Source: an uncultured Roseburia sp. (lineage in GTDB: Bacteria; Bacillota; Clostridia; Lachnospirales; Lachnospiraceae). From it: a stretch of 64,000 nt of DNA. Under the pieces are notes generated by a model. It did not search any database. It was not told where the DNA came from and saw only the letters and a list, made by a program, of their open reading frames with translations. Where the stretch lies: the NCBI GenBank assembly GCA_910577925.1, contig CAJTOI010000006.1:116221-180220 (forward strand), read 5' to 3'. Position 1 is the stretch's first letter, and each line of letters opens with the position of its first letter. Positions 8,394-16,699 of the stretch are shown in pieces. The translations under genes and the position numbers were made by a program.

Positions 8394-9269
8394 ATGGACA
8401 AGCCGTTTTTTGAAAAATACAAAACCTCGGAGGTCACCAATACCAGAAGTGTCATCAATACGCCGTCCGCTTTCACCAGGGAGCATTTTTTCTATATCCA
8501 GGAAGCCGGCTATCTCAAAAGCTTAAAGCCGCATTTAAGCCGGCGGTCCGGCCTGCCCTCCTACCTGTTTTTTGTCGTACTCTCCGGCAGCGGCGAAGTT
8601 TCCTACCGCGAGCCTTCGGGCGGTCCGGCAGCGGTTTCCCACGCCAGCACCGGCGACTGCTTTTTCTGGGACTGCACCGGGGAATACACGCACATCAGCA
8701 CCGACGAGGACCCCTGGGAGCTTTTATGGATTCATTTTTACGGGCCGCAGGCTGCCGCCTATTATTCTTACTTCCGCGAGCATCATCACTGGCAGTTCCG
8801 CTCCCGCCATTTTACCGAGCTGACCGCCGCCATCCAGAATATTATCCGCTGCCATGAGGAACCTACCGACGACACGGACATTCTGACGGCGCAGCAGATT
8901 GTCACGATCCTCACGCTCATCTGCACCGAATCCGACGGGCGAAACGAGCTGCTCTCCGACAAGCTTAAAGATATTCTCCACTATTTAGACGAACATTATA
9001 CGGAGCACATCTCCCTTGATATGCTTTCGGAACGTTTTTTTATCAGCAAATATTACCTCTCGCGGGAGTTTAAAAAAGAATACGGAACCACGGTCATCCG
9101 GTATGTGCTGGCAAAAAAAATCACCAATGCCAAAGAGCTTCTCCGTTACAGCAACTACTCCATCGAGGAGATTGCTGCGCTCTGCGGCATTGATGACGCC
9201 AGTTATTTTAACAAGGTCTTCCGAAAAATGGAAGGCTGCACCGCCTCCGAATACCGGCGGCGATGGTAG
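8394..9269 (+). CDS. AraC-family transcriptional regulator
   Basis: The 291-residue protein has an N-terminal cupin-like sensing domain and two C-terminal helix-turn-helix motifs in the last ~100 residues (LDMLSERFFISKYYLSREF and IEEIAALCGIDDASYFNKVF). Regulators of this type usually sense a sugar or related metabolite. It is transcribed away from gmd, so control of the GDP-fucose genes is a reasonable guess. GGAGG at 8384-8388 fixes the start at 8394. The longer frame from 8217 would add a low-complexity Phe/Leu extension. The 3' end overlaps the convergent membrane-protein gene by 62 bp, which puts both C-termini on complementary DNA. Confidence 0.85.
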   Translation: MDKPFFEKYKTSEVTNTRSVINTPSAFTREHFFYIQEAGYLKSLKPHLSRRSGLPSYLFFVVLSGSGEVSYREPSGGPAAVSHASTGDCFFWDCTGEYTHISTDEDPWELLWIHFYGPQAAAYYSYFREHHHWQFRSRHFTELTAAIQNIIRCHEEPTDDTDILTAQQIVTILTLICTESDGRNELLSDKLKDILHYLDEHYTEHISLDMLSERFFISKYYLSREFKKEYGTTVIRYVLAKKITNAKELLRYSNYSIEEIAALCGIDDASYFNKVFRKMEGCTASEYRRRW

Positions 9270-11481
9270 AACCCCCACCGAGGCCCGCAGCCGACACAAG
9301 CGCGGCCGCGGCCGACACCGCTTCCGCCGCCCGCCAGTACCACGGCTCCTCGAAAAATACCCGGATGGTCCCGGCCGTCTTAGCCGGTACGGAAAAGAGC
9401 ATCACATGCTGGTCGCCGCTTCCGATCACATAGTCCTGTCCGGTCTCCAGCAGGATCGCCCGGTAGCCCCTATAGGCGTAGAGCGGTATTCTGATATAGG
9501 TGTCCCTGTCCAGCCTGTTTTTGAAGGAAAACGTGACCGTCGTGCCCTCTTTCTCGTAAGTCTTGATATCACAGCCCGCTTCTGTCTGCGGGTCCTCCTC
9601 ATTTGCCAGCATCGCGTAAGCATCCCCCAGCATATACTCCCCGCCTATGACCGCATCCCTCGTGTCGATCCCGGCCGCGCTCGTGACCTTTACCGACGGG
9701 CTCTGCGCGATCAGCATATTGGAATACCAGGCAAACTGCAGCAGGGCAAGCATGCAAAACGCCCCGGTTATCATCCGTACCGACGCTTGGCTGCACAGAT
9801 GTTTCAGCAGTCCAAACGCAAACGCTCCGAGGAAAATTCCGGCCGCAAGCGCGGCAACGGAAAACCGCATCGGAAACTGGTACGGCGCGAGCAGTTTTCC
9901 GAGCACAGGTATCATTTCGATCTTCCTCCACGGGAAATAGCACATCGACAGCAGGATCGCAAGGAGTACAAGGACCGCCATCTGCCCCGGCCCCTTCCAG
10001 TCGATGCGGCATACCCGCTTTGCGAGCACATCCCTGTAAATAAAATACTCCCCCAGATACAGCAGCAAAAGCGCCGCGGCCACGGCTCCCGCTCCCATCA
10101 GAAGCTCCCCTCCGATTCCGTAGGACACCGGAGACATCAGCCCGGTCGTATCATTCTGGAACGTAAAAATCTGAAAAATCTGCGGCACAAACAGCGCCTG
10201 CTCCTGCATTTTTACACTTTCGGCCCTAAAGACATGCAGATCCTCGTGCAGCATATAATCCGCCATCGGGACAAGGAAAAACAGATTCATCCCTATCGTG
10301 AGCACGGCAGTCTTTATGAGTACCCCAAGCTTCTTCCAGAATATTTTTAGATTCAGCAGGCAGTATACCGCCGAAAAAAGTATCATCATCTCAAAGGAGA
10401 GCAGATGGCTCTCAAGGATTCCCGTATACCCGATCATGAGACAGCGCACACTGCTCTTTTCCTCTTTCGGCCGGTAAAAGAGCTGCCACAGGCCGAGCAG
10501 CACAAGCGGTATAAAAAGCATCGCCGTCGTCTCCCCGAGCGCCGCCCTGTAAAATTCATTGGTCAGGCGATACCCCGAAAGCGTGTAAAAAAGGCTTGAC
10601 GCAAGGCCGATGCCGACACTGCCGGACACTTTTTTACCGCAGTGGTATGCCACGGCTGCCGTCCCCATATTTACCGCAAACAGATACATCTTATACACAC
10701 TCTGTAACGGAAAGCCGATCAGCCGAAGAAGCGCCGGAACATACAAAAACATGTCTCCGTACATCACGGACACCGGATATCCGTAGCCGTTAATCCACAC
10801 GGACTGCATCTTCACCGGAAAGCTTCCCTCCCGCAGCCCCTGTGCGATCCCCTCGATGCGCAGCAGGTGAAACGACAGATCCGCTCCGTGCAGCAGGTAG
10901 TCGGTAAACAGCGGAACGGAAGCTGCGCTGCCGATTACCGCGACGCCAAGTATCGCCCAGCGCCGCGAGACGGGCAGCTGCCACCACCATTTTCTCCGGT
11001 GCAGATAAATCAGGACATCGAGACCGGCAATCAGGCAGGCCAAAAGAAACCCGCGCGCCTGCTTCCACTGATTGGTCTCCCGGATTGTGACAGACTCCAC
11101 CGTCACGGCCCCGCCCGGCGCGCTCAGATAAAAATTGCCCGCATTCCGGCAGAGCATAAGCTCGATCTCCTTTTCCTGCGTCTCCGCGGGCAGCACGACC
11201 GTATCCCGGTATTCCGTCCCGTACGCGGTCTCCGTCACAACCCGGCATTTTGTCTCCTCCGCGGCCGTATAGCGGACTGTCATAAGATAAGACCCCCGCC
11301 GAAGTCCCGTCACCGGCGCCGCACCCTCGCTTCCCTCTGCGAAAAAGGGAAGCCCGTCACCGGTATATTCCCGAAAAGACAGTTCCCCGCCAAGCCAGAT
11401 TCCCATCCCCGTCACAAATATCACAATCTCTGTTATCACAAGAGCAAGCCATTTCTTCCGCGCTGCCATCCCCGTCTGCAC
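9208..11481 (-). CDS. Large polytopic membrane protein, PTPS-related (PF10131-like)
   Basis: The protein has about 757 residues. One N-terminal helix is followed by a beta-rich extracytoplasmic segment, roughly ten helices and a final extracytoplasmic domain with one last helix. The segment HGADLSFHLLRIEGIAQGL is typical of the 6-pyruvoyl-tetrahydropterin-synthase-related membrane family. Despite its name, I infer this family to be GT-C/YfhO-like and involved in glycan or glycolipid transfer. A GTG at 11481 fits AGGAGG best; the GTG at 11490 overlaps the SD and an ATG at 11469 is also possible. The end overlaps the convergent AraC-type gene by 62 bp. Confidence 0.65.
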   Translation of the reverse strand: MQTGMAARKKWLALVITEIVIFVTGMGIWLGGELSFREYTGDGLPFFAEGSEGAAPVTGLRRGSYLMTVRYTAAEETKCRVVTETAYGTEYRDTVVLPAETQEKEIELMLCRNAGNFYLSAPGGAVTVESVTIRETNQWKQARGFLLACLIAGLDVLIYLHRRKWWWQLPVSRRWAILGVAVIGSAASVPLFTDYLLHGADLSFHLLRIEGIAQGLREGSFPVKMQSVWINGYGYPVSVMYGDMFLYVPALLRLIGFPLQSVYKMYLFAVNMGTAAVAYHCGKKVSGSVGIGLASSLFYTLSGYRLTNEFYRAALGETTAMLFIPLVLLGLWQLFYRPKEEKSSVRCLMIGYTGILESHLLSFEMMILFSAVYCLLNLKIFWKKLGVLIKTAVLTIGMNLFFLVPMADYMLHEDLHVFRAESVKMQEQALFVPQIFQIFTFQNDTTGLMSPVSYGIGGELLMGAGAVAAALLLLYLGEYFIYRDVLAKRVCRIDWKGPGQMAVLVLLAILLSMCYFPWRKIEMIPVLGKLLAPYQFPMRFSVAALAAGIFLGAFAFGLLKHLCSQASVRMITGAFCMLALLQFAWYSNMLIAQSPSVKVTSAAGIDTRDAVIGGEYMLGDAYAMLANEEDPQTEAGCDIKTYEKEGTTVTFSFKNRLDRDTYIRIPLYAYRGYRAILLETGQDYVIGSGDQHVMLFSVPAKTAGTIRVFFEEPWYWRAAEAVSAAAALVSAAGLGGGSTIAAGIRRRCSLPFFGRPC

Positions 11482-11558
11482 AGCTTCCACCTCCTGTTTT
11501 CGGCTCTGATTTCCTGCATTTTACATAATTAGTGTCATTTTACATTCTTCACACCTTT

Positions 11559-11663
11559 TTGTCAATTTAAGATATCATTATGATATTCTTATATCTTTCT
11601 GAATATATAAATGTCATAATGATAATATAATATCTTTCCGAACATAAAATATCACAATGATAA
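11559..11663 (+). promoter_or_regulatory. Three phased dyad operators upstream of the XRE regulator
   Basis: A perfect 15-bp dyad ATATCATTATGATAT is at 11572-11586. Related copies are ATGTCATAATGATAA (11611-11625) and ATATCACAATGATAA (11649-11663), so spacing is 38-39 bp. The latter two sit inside a tandem direct repeat of about 36 bp that begins ATATCTTTC at 11591 and 11630. A weak promoter, TTGTCA (11559) with GATATT 17 bp later, would be covered by the first dyad. Such an array is what an autoregulating XRE repressor would use. Confidence 0.5.
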
Positions 11664-11718
11664 TGCAATATCACGCTGGCTACTTTATTCTATTATTATC
11701 AGAAAGAGAGGATATACC

Positions 11719-12003
11719 ATGACCGCCGATAAAATCAAAAGACTGCGTGAGGCCAACAATCTGACACAGGCAGAGCTCGCCAAAAAATTAAACGTCACCC
11801 GCAGCAGCGTCAACGCGTGGGAGATGGGCATCTCGGTTCCTTCCACCACCTATCTGGTTGAGCTGGCCCGGCTGTTCAAAGTCTCCACGGATTATCTGCT
11901 CTGTCTGCAGGGCAACAATTCCATTGACGTATCGGAGCTGAACGAACAGGAAATTCTTCTGCTTTACGAACTGATCGACTACTTTAAATCACAGAAAAAA
12001 TGA
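11719..12003 (+). CDS. XRE-family helix-turn-helix regulator
   Basis: The 94-residue protein has an HTH_3/Cro-CI domain over residues 6-60 (LTQAELAKKLNVTRSSVNAW, then STTYLVELARLFKVSTDYLL). A short acidic, helical tail follows and could dimerise. GAGAGGA lies upstream of the ATG. It stands alone on the plus strand inside a minus-strand polysaccharide cluster, behind an array of phased dyads that are probably its own operators. Which other genes it controls is not visible; the divergent membrane-protein gene at 11481 is the nearest candidate. Confidence 0.88.
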   Translation: MTADKIKRLREANNLTQAELAKKLNVTRSSVNAWEMGISVPSTTYLVELARLFKVSTDYLLCLQGNNSIDVSELNEQEILLLYELIDYFKSQKK

Positions 12004-12027
12004 GGTGCCGCCAAAGGCGGTACCTCA
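12001..12027. terminator. Bidirectional terminator spanning two stop codons
   Basis: TGAGGTGCCGCC, a 3-nt AAA loop and GGCGGTACCTCA form a 12-bp stem with one mismatch, flanked by AAAAAA on the left and TTT on the right. The outermost bases of the two arms are the TGA stop codons of the XRE gene (plus) and of the convergent GT2 gene (minus). Confidence 0.8.
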
Positions 12028-12972
12028 TTTGTCATAGCGGATATTCCGCTTTTTTTCCGCCGCAGCCCGGTGCAGCTCCATCTCAAAATCCTGCCGGTTT
12101 TTCTGGCGGATCGTCTCTAACATAAACCCGGTAAACAGCGACTGGATTGCCGCAAGCATCGTAAATCCGCAGACGATCAGCGTCGGGAAATTCGGCACAA
12201 GCCCGGTTTTGAGATAAGTGCCCATCACCGGGATAAAAAACGCCGCGGATATGAGTGCGAGCACAAGCGCGACCGCACCGAAAAAGCCTGCCGGTTTGTA
12301 GGCGCGATACAGCTTTGCGATCGTCCGAAGGACCTTAAAGCCGTCCGCACAGGTGTCAAGCTTTGACTCGCTTCCCTCCGGCCTGTCGCGGTAGCCGATC
12401 ACGACATTCTCCACATACATATTCTTCTCGACCGCATGGATGCTCATCTCCGTCTCAATCTCAAAGCCCGCGGACAATACCGGAAATGTTTTCACAAACT
12501 CATAGCCAAACGCGCGGTAGCCGGTCATAATATCTTTCATATCGTTTTCAAACAGGGTATTGATACTCCAGCGCACAAGCGAATTGCCGAAATTATGAAA
12601 GCGCCGCTTGTTTTCGGTAAAATAGGTCGAGGACAGCCGGTCGCCGACCACCATATCGGCTCCCCGCAGAAGCACCAGCTCCGCCATCTCTTTCGCGCTC
12701 TCGGCCGGGTAGGTGTCATCCCCGTCGGTCATGAGATAGCATTCCGCATCAATCTCCCGGAACATCCGGCGGATGACATTCCCCTTTCCCTGCCGATACT
12801 CATAGCGCACCACCGCGCCGGCCTCTCTCGCAATCGCATCCGTCCCGTCCGTCGAATTATTGTCATACACATAGACGACCGCCTCCGGAAGATGCGTTTT
12901 GAAATCCGTCACGACCTTTTTTATCGTCTTACTCTCGTTATAGCATGGAATCAGCACCGCTATCTTATCCAT
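12025..12972 (-). CDS. GT2 glycosyltransferase, dolichol-phosphate-mannose-synthase-like, membrane anchored
   Basis: The protein has about 315 residues. The GT-A catalytic domain runs from MDKIAVLIPCYNESKTIKKV, with YDNNSTDGT and the metal-binding TDGDDTYP motif. Two C-terminal membrane helices follow (FFGAVALVLALISAAFFIPV and one more). Such enzymes transfer a sugar from a nucleotide to polyprenyl phosphate or act in O-antigen-like modification. I start at the ATG at 12972, where family similarity begins; a GTG at 13014 would add a polar extension. It follows the membrane-protein gene 13016-14548. A close paralogue is encoded at 55472-56413 in an AT-rich context. Confidence 0.83.
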   Translation of the reverse strand: MDKIAVLIPCYNESKTIKKVVTDFKTHLPEAVVYVYDNNSTDGTDAIAREAGAVVRYEYRQGKGNVIRRMFREIDAECYLMTDGDDTYPAESAKEMAELVLLRGADMVVGDRLSSTYFTENKRRFHNFGNSLVRWSINTLFENDMKDIMTGYRAFGYEFVKTFPVLSAGFEIETEMSIHAVEKNMYVENVVIGYRDRPEGSESKLDTCADGFKVLRTIAKLYRAYKPAGFFGAVALVLALISAAFFIPVMGTYLKTGLVPNFPTLIVCGFTMLAAIQSLFTGFMLETIRQKNRQDFEMELHRAAAEKKRNIRYDK

Positions 12973-13015
12973 TCCGCCCAAATTCCTTTCCGATTCACTG
13001 TTCTCGCGCCGCACA

Positions 13016-14548
13016 TCAGCCCCCGATCCCGAATTTCAGCACCTGCTTGATCTCCTCTAGCACCTGCGGATAGCAGACCGTGAGATTGCCGTCGCTCTGC
13101 ACCAGATACAGCAGGACGCATTTTCCGACCGCCAAAAACGCCAGCAGCGTGATCAGGCAGCTAAACCGTTTCCTCGCCCGCTCCGAGAGCGTTTCATAGT
13201 AAAAGCCAATGACAAGAAAACACAGCACGCCCATGATCCAGTACTGGTCCATCCGGTACCGCTCCATCAGATACGGCGACCACAGCAGCTGCATCACGAC
13301 GATCACAAGCGGAATCAGAAACAGCGTTCCCACAAACGCCCGAAGGCGCTGTTCCTTCAGCCTCTTCCACACGCCCTCCGGCGCAAGCCCGAAAAACATG
13401 AAAAACAAAATCGGGAAATTCAGAAAAATTCCGCAGAATGCGACGTAAGGGAACGCGTTATAATAGGAGTTAAAATACAGGAAATTAAAATAAATCCCGT
13501 TTAAAATCCCGGCAAAGCCCGCTGTCCGAAGATACGAAACAAGTCCCCCGAAGGCAGTCTGATCCGTATTCGTCAGCTGGTAGGCCTGCCCGAATTCAAA
13601 CGCGCTGCCAAACCGCGCATAGTTATAGCACATCAGAAGCGCCGCCACAAAGACGTAGGGCGAAGCCGCAAAAATCAGGCGGCGGCACAGCCGAAAATCA
13701 AATTTTTTCCCGCGCAGGTATTCCGCGAGCATCGGGAGCACAAACAGATTCGCGAGCGCAATCGGCGGCCTGCACCCGAACGCAAGCGCGCCGAAAAGGC
13801 TGCCGAAAAAGGCCAGAAGGATCTGCTTTTTCTCGTCCCGCTCCACCCACACGGCCCTGAAAAAGAAAAACAGGCTCCATATCTCCATGCAGAGCGCCGC
13901 CGTAATCGCCGTGCAGTAAAGCGCCGGGGCGGTCACGCTGTACCAGACGCTCATCGCCGAAAAGGCTGCCGCCAAAAACAGATACATGCCAAACGACAGC
14001 TTTGCAAAAAAACGTCTGGAAATCATCGCGAGACACGCAAACATCCCCGGGATAAACAGCGCCACAAACACCTGCGTCGCGTGGTAGGCCGCGAGCGCCG
14101 TGCCGGTCAGGATGCGGAACGGCAGAAACAGAAGCACCACCGGCACAACGCCGAAGTACATATAGTAATGCCCGTTATAATACACCGTGTCCCACCGGTA
14201 ATCGACGCCGAGCTCCTCTCTCGCCGCAGGGTCATACGGATTCTCCATCTCGGTCAGCAGCGGGTCCACATCGCCGCTGTCGATATACAGGCGGCCGTTC
14301 AGAAAAGCCTCCGCGGTCAGCTCATACTGGTTCCTGTCATTGTCCTCCTGACCGGTCCAGCCCGGAACCCAGCCCATCGGTATCACGCACGCCAGTATCA
14401 AAAGCAGCATCACCGCAGCGGCTGCAATTTTCTCCTTTTGCCCAAGCGTCTCCATCGTCACACAGTGCAGCCGCGATTTCGGTCGTATCAAAAATAAAAC
14501 CGCAGATATGCTGCCGTACAGCAGTATCCCTCCCGCCAGATAAGCCAT
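13016..14548 (-). CDS. Polytopic membrane protein, probable GT-C-type glycosyltransferase
   Basis: The protein has 510 residues with roughly ten to twelve helices. The first large extracytoplasmic loop (NDRNQYELTAEAFLNGRLYI, then NPYDPAAREELGVDYRWDTV and YYNGHYYMYFGVVP) has acidic residues. This resembles membrane proteins I recall from clostridial polysaccharide clusters. I infer a lipid-linked-sugar-dependent transferase paired with the GT2 gene downstream. No family name is certain. AAAGGAG precedes the ATG at 14548. Confidence 0.6.
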   Translation of the reverse strand: MAYLAGGILLYGSISAVLFLIRPKSRLHCVTMETLGQKEKIAAAAVMLLLILACVIPMGWVPGWTGQEDNDRNQYELTAEAFLNGRLYIDSGDVDPLLTEMENPYDPAAREELGVDYRWDTVYYNGHYYMYFGVVPVVLLFLPFRILTGTALAAYHATQVFVALFIPGMFACLAMISRRFFAKLSFGMYLFLAAAFSAMSVWYSVTAPALYCTAITAALCMEIWSLFFFFRAVWVERDEKKQILLAFFGSLFGALAFGCRPPIALANLFVLPMLAEYLRGKKFDFRLCRRLIFAASPYVFVAALLMCYNYARFGSAFEFGQAYQLTNTDQTAFGGLVSYLRTAGFAGILNGIYFNFLYFNSYYNAFPYVAFCGIFLNFPILFFMFFGLAPEGVWKRLKEQRLRAFVGTLFLIPLVIVVMQLLWSPYLMERYRMDQYWIMGVLCFLVIGFYYETLSERARKRFSCLITLLAFLAVGKCVLLYLVQSDGNLTVCYPQVLEEIKQVLKFGIGG

Positions 14549-14606
14549 GCCGTCACTCCTTTCTCATCATTCGTTTTTCTTTTCTCCGCACATACAAAAA
14601 GCCGCC

Positions 14607-15656
14607 TCAGATACCGGGAAGTTTCGTCTCAATTTTCTTCCAGAGTCCCGTCCAGAACCGGTACAGGCATCCTGCAAGCCACTCCTCCGGCACATGCAGA
14701 AGCAGTCTGCGCAGCGCCTCGATTACCGATCCCGCGGCGACCATCGCAACCGCAAGGCCGATTAAGATCAGGTGGTAAACGCCGCTCCCGTTCCACGCAA
14801 GATAGTCAAACAGATAGTGAATCGTGCATTCGCGCAGCGTCCACTCCATAATAAAAATCGCCGGCACATACGACGCAATGCGGTTGACAAAACCGTTTTC
14901 AAAGCGCATATCCGCAAAAATCAGAAACGCAAGCACCGCCTCCGCAATGATAAAGAGCGTATTGTCCCTCGCAAAACGGTTCTGCACGGTCCCCGTGACG
15001 ACATAGAGCGTCCCGTTCAACGCGATATTTACCGCGGCAGCCGCCGCAAAGGCTGCGGCCAGCTTCCCTGCGCGGTACCTTCCGACCATCCCGGATATCC
15101 GGATATAGCGGCCGATCAGATACAGCATCACCATCTGCACGATCCCCTTGCCGCTGTCCCCTGTAATATCAAAAAAGAAAAACGTTGTAACACCGGAAAA
15201 TATCAGCAGCATCACAAGAATCAGCTGCTTTAACCGCCGCTGTCCGAGCCGTTCAATCGCCTCGTTGAGAAACGGCGACAGCGCCGCCAGCGCAAAATAA
15301 CAGGTAAAATACCAGGAATACTTCCCGATAACCGGAAACAGATAGGACAATATGTTCTCGCCGCTCCCGGCAGTCCCCCACGCAAGCCGAAACGCCAGAC
15401 CGATCCAGCAGTAGAAGATCAGCATCAAATCCAGCTTTATCATCTTTTTCCCGCTCCATCTTATGCCGAAGTAACCGGAAATCAGAATAAAGCAGGAGAC
15501 TCCGATATTTCCCACGGAATCCGCCGCAATCGCAAGCCAGGCGTTGATCCCGCCTCCCGAAAAGCTGCCTGCCCCGTGCATCCAGAAGATCAGAAACAGA
15601 CACAGGATGCGGAACAGCTCAATGCTCGAATTTCTGCTCGTTCTTTCTCCGCTCAT
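14607..15656 (-). CDS. Acyltransferase 3 family membrane protein (polysaccharide O-acyltransferase)
   Basis: The protein has about 349 residues and ten predicted helices. The N-terminal SIELFRILCLFLIFWMHGAG places the usual histidine after helix 1, and CFILISGYFGIRW follows. These proteins move an acetyl or similar group across the membrane onto a glycan. The ATG at 15656 lies inside the 3' end of the upstream acyltransferase gene (38-bp overlap). AAGGGGG precedes it, and MSGERTSRNSSIELFR matches the family start. It is clearly related to the acyltransferase at 32011-33054 (shared LISGYFGIR). Confidence 0.82.
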   Translation of the reverse strand: MSGERTSRNSSIELFRILCLFLIFWMHGAGSFSGGGINAWLAIAADSVGNIGVSCFILISGYFGIRWSGKKMIKLDLMLIFYCWIGLAFRLAWGTAGSGENILSYLFPVIGKYSWYFTCYFALAALSPFLNEAIERLGQRRLKQLILVMLLIFSGVTTFFFFDITGDSGKGIVQMVMLYLIGRYIRISGMVGRYRAGKLAAAFAAAAAVNIALNGTLYVVTGTVQNRFARDNTLFIIAEAVLAFLIFADMRFENGFVNRIASYVPAIFIMEWTLRECTIHYLFDYLAWNGSGVYHLILIGLAVAMVAAGSVIEALRRLLLHVPEEWLAGCLYRFWTGLWKKIETKLPGI

Positions 15657-16659
15657 ACGCGCTCTTGCCCCCTTCCACAAGTTTTCCAAACGCCAGGCCG
15701 CCAGCCACGGCAAGCCCGATACGCACCGCATGGTAAAGCGCGTAGGCCGCCGCGGGCAGGCTGCCCACATCGATAAATCTGCCGATCACAATGCCGACAA
15801 GCTCAAGTCCTAAAATATGCAGCGCCAAAAGCACGATCGTATTCTGCCCGATATAGCCGAGCACACATCCGATCAAAAGGTTCTGCACCAGTTTTGCCAG
15901 CCAGATACACAAAAGGGAGCCCGATATACCGATCAGGATAAAAAACGGCACGCTCAAAGCCCCGTACACGCCGTACTCCCGCACCGACATGTTAATGCCG
16001 GGGTTTATGTAGCTAAGGCCCACATAAACCGCGAACACAAGGAGCACAAGCGGGATATTCCAATCGCGCTCAAAAAACTTCGCGCGTCCCAGAAACGTCC
16101 CCACGATCAGAAACAGTGTTCCCACGCAGGCCAAATCCAGGCTCCACGGCAGCAGAATCGGAAGCTCGGCAAGCGCCATGGTCACCGCAAGCAGCACCGC
16201 AGCGCAGCCCGCGAGAAATTTCCTGCTCGCAAGGCAGCGGTCAATGACAAGGTGGTACACAAGGCTCGCGGCAAAAAAGGCCGTCAGATACCACATGGCC
16301 CCGTTTGCAACCGTAAACAGATAGCGGTTGTCGGCAAACTGCGTCGTATCGTACAGGCAGTAGCGCGAATACACAATGCCGAACGCCGACTCAAGAATCT
16401 CCGACGCATTTCTGCGTATCGCCGCATAAAACGCAAAGAGCAGCGCACTGTACCCGAAATACGGGATTAACAGGCGCTTCGCCTTGCGCGAGATATTCTC
16501 CCCGTAGCTTCTCCCCTCTTTGTAGATGTAACCCGACACCAGAAAAAACAGCGGGATATAAAAATTAATCAGATAGTGGCTGAGCCCGCAGCTGTGGGAG
16601 ATAATCACTAACATCAGCCCGATTCCGCGGGCGATGTCCAGATATTTATAACGATTCAT
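15619..16659 (-). CDS. Acyltransferase 3 family membrane protein
   Basis: The protein has about 346 residues. The N-terminus MNRYKYLDIARGIGLMLVII is typical of the family, with SHSCG and then FFLVSGYIYK; about ten helices follow. It is probably an O-acetyltransferase for the surface glycan and is more distant from the other two family members in this window. The ATG at 16659 matches the family start, although an ATG at 16692 with a weak ribosome site is possible. It lies directly downstream of asnB and overlaps the next acyltransferase gene. Confidence 0.8.
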   Translation of the reverse strand: MNRYKYLDIARGIGLMLVIISHSCGLSHYLINFYIPLFFLVSGYIYKEGRSYGENISRKAKRLLIPYFGYSALLFAFYAAIRRNASEILESAFGIVYSRYCLYDTTQFADNRYLFTVANGAMWYLTAFFAASLVYHLVIDRCLASRKFLAGCAAVLLAVTMALAELPILLPWSLDLACVGTLFLIVGTFLGRAKFFERDWNIPLVLLVFAVYVGLSYINPGINMSVREYGVYGALSVPFFILIGISGSLLCIWLAKLVQNLLIGCVLGYIGQNTIVLLALHILGLELVGIVIGRFIDVGSLPAAAYALYHAVRIGLAVAGGLAFGKLVEGGKSAYERRKNEQKFEH

Positions 16660-16699
16660 ATTCAATAACCATGCCTTTCCGGCGCGTAACATCTGTTTC

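Noticed and set aside
9016..10350. 444-codon plus-strand frame
   Set aside because: It starts inside the AraC-type gene in another frame and runs antisense through the membrane-protein gene, with Arg/Pro/His-rich content typical of shadows.
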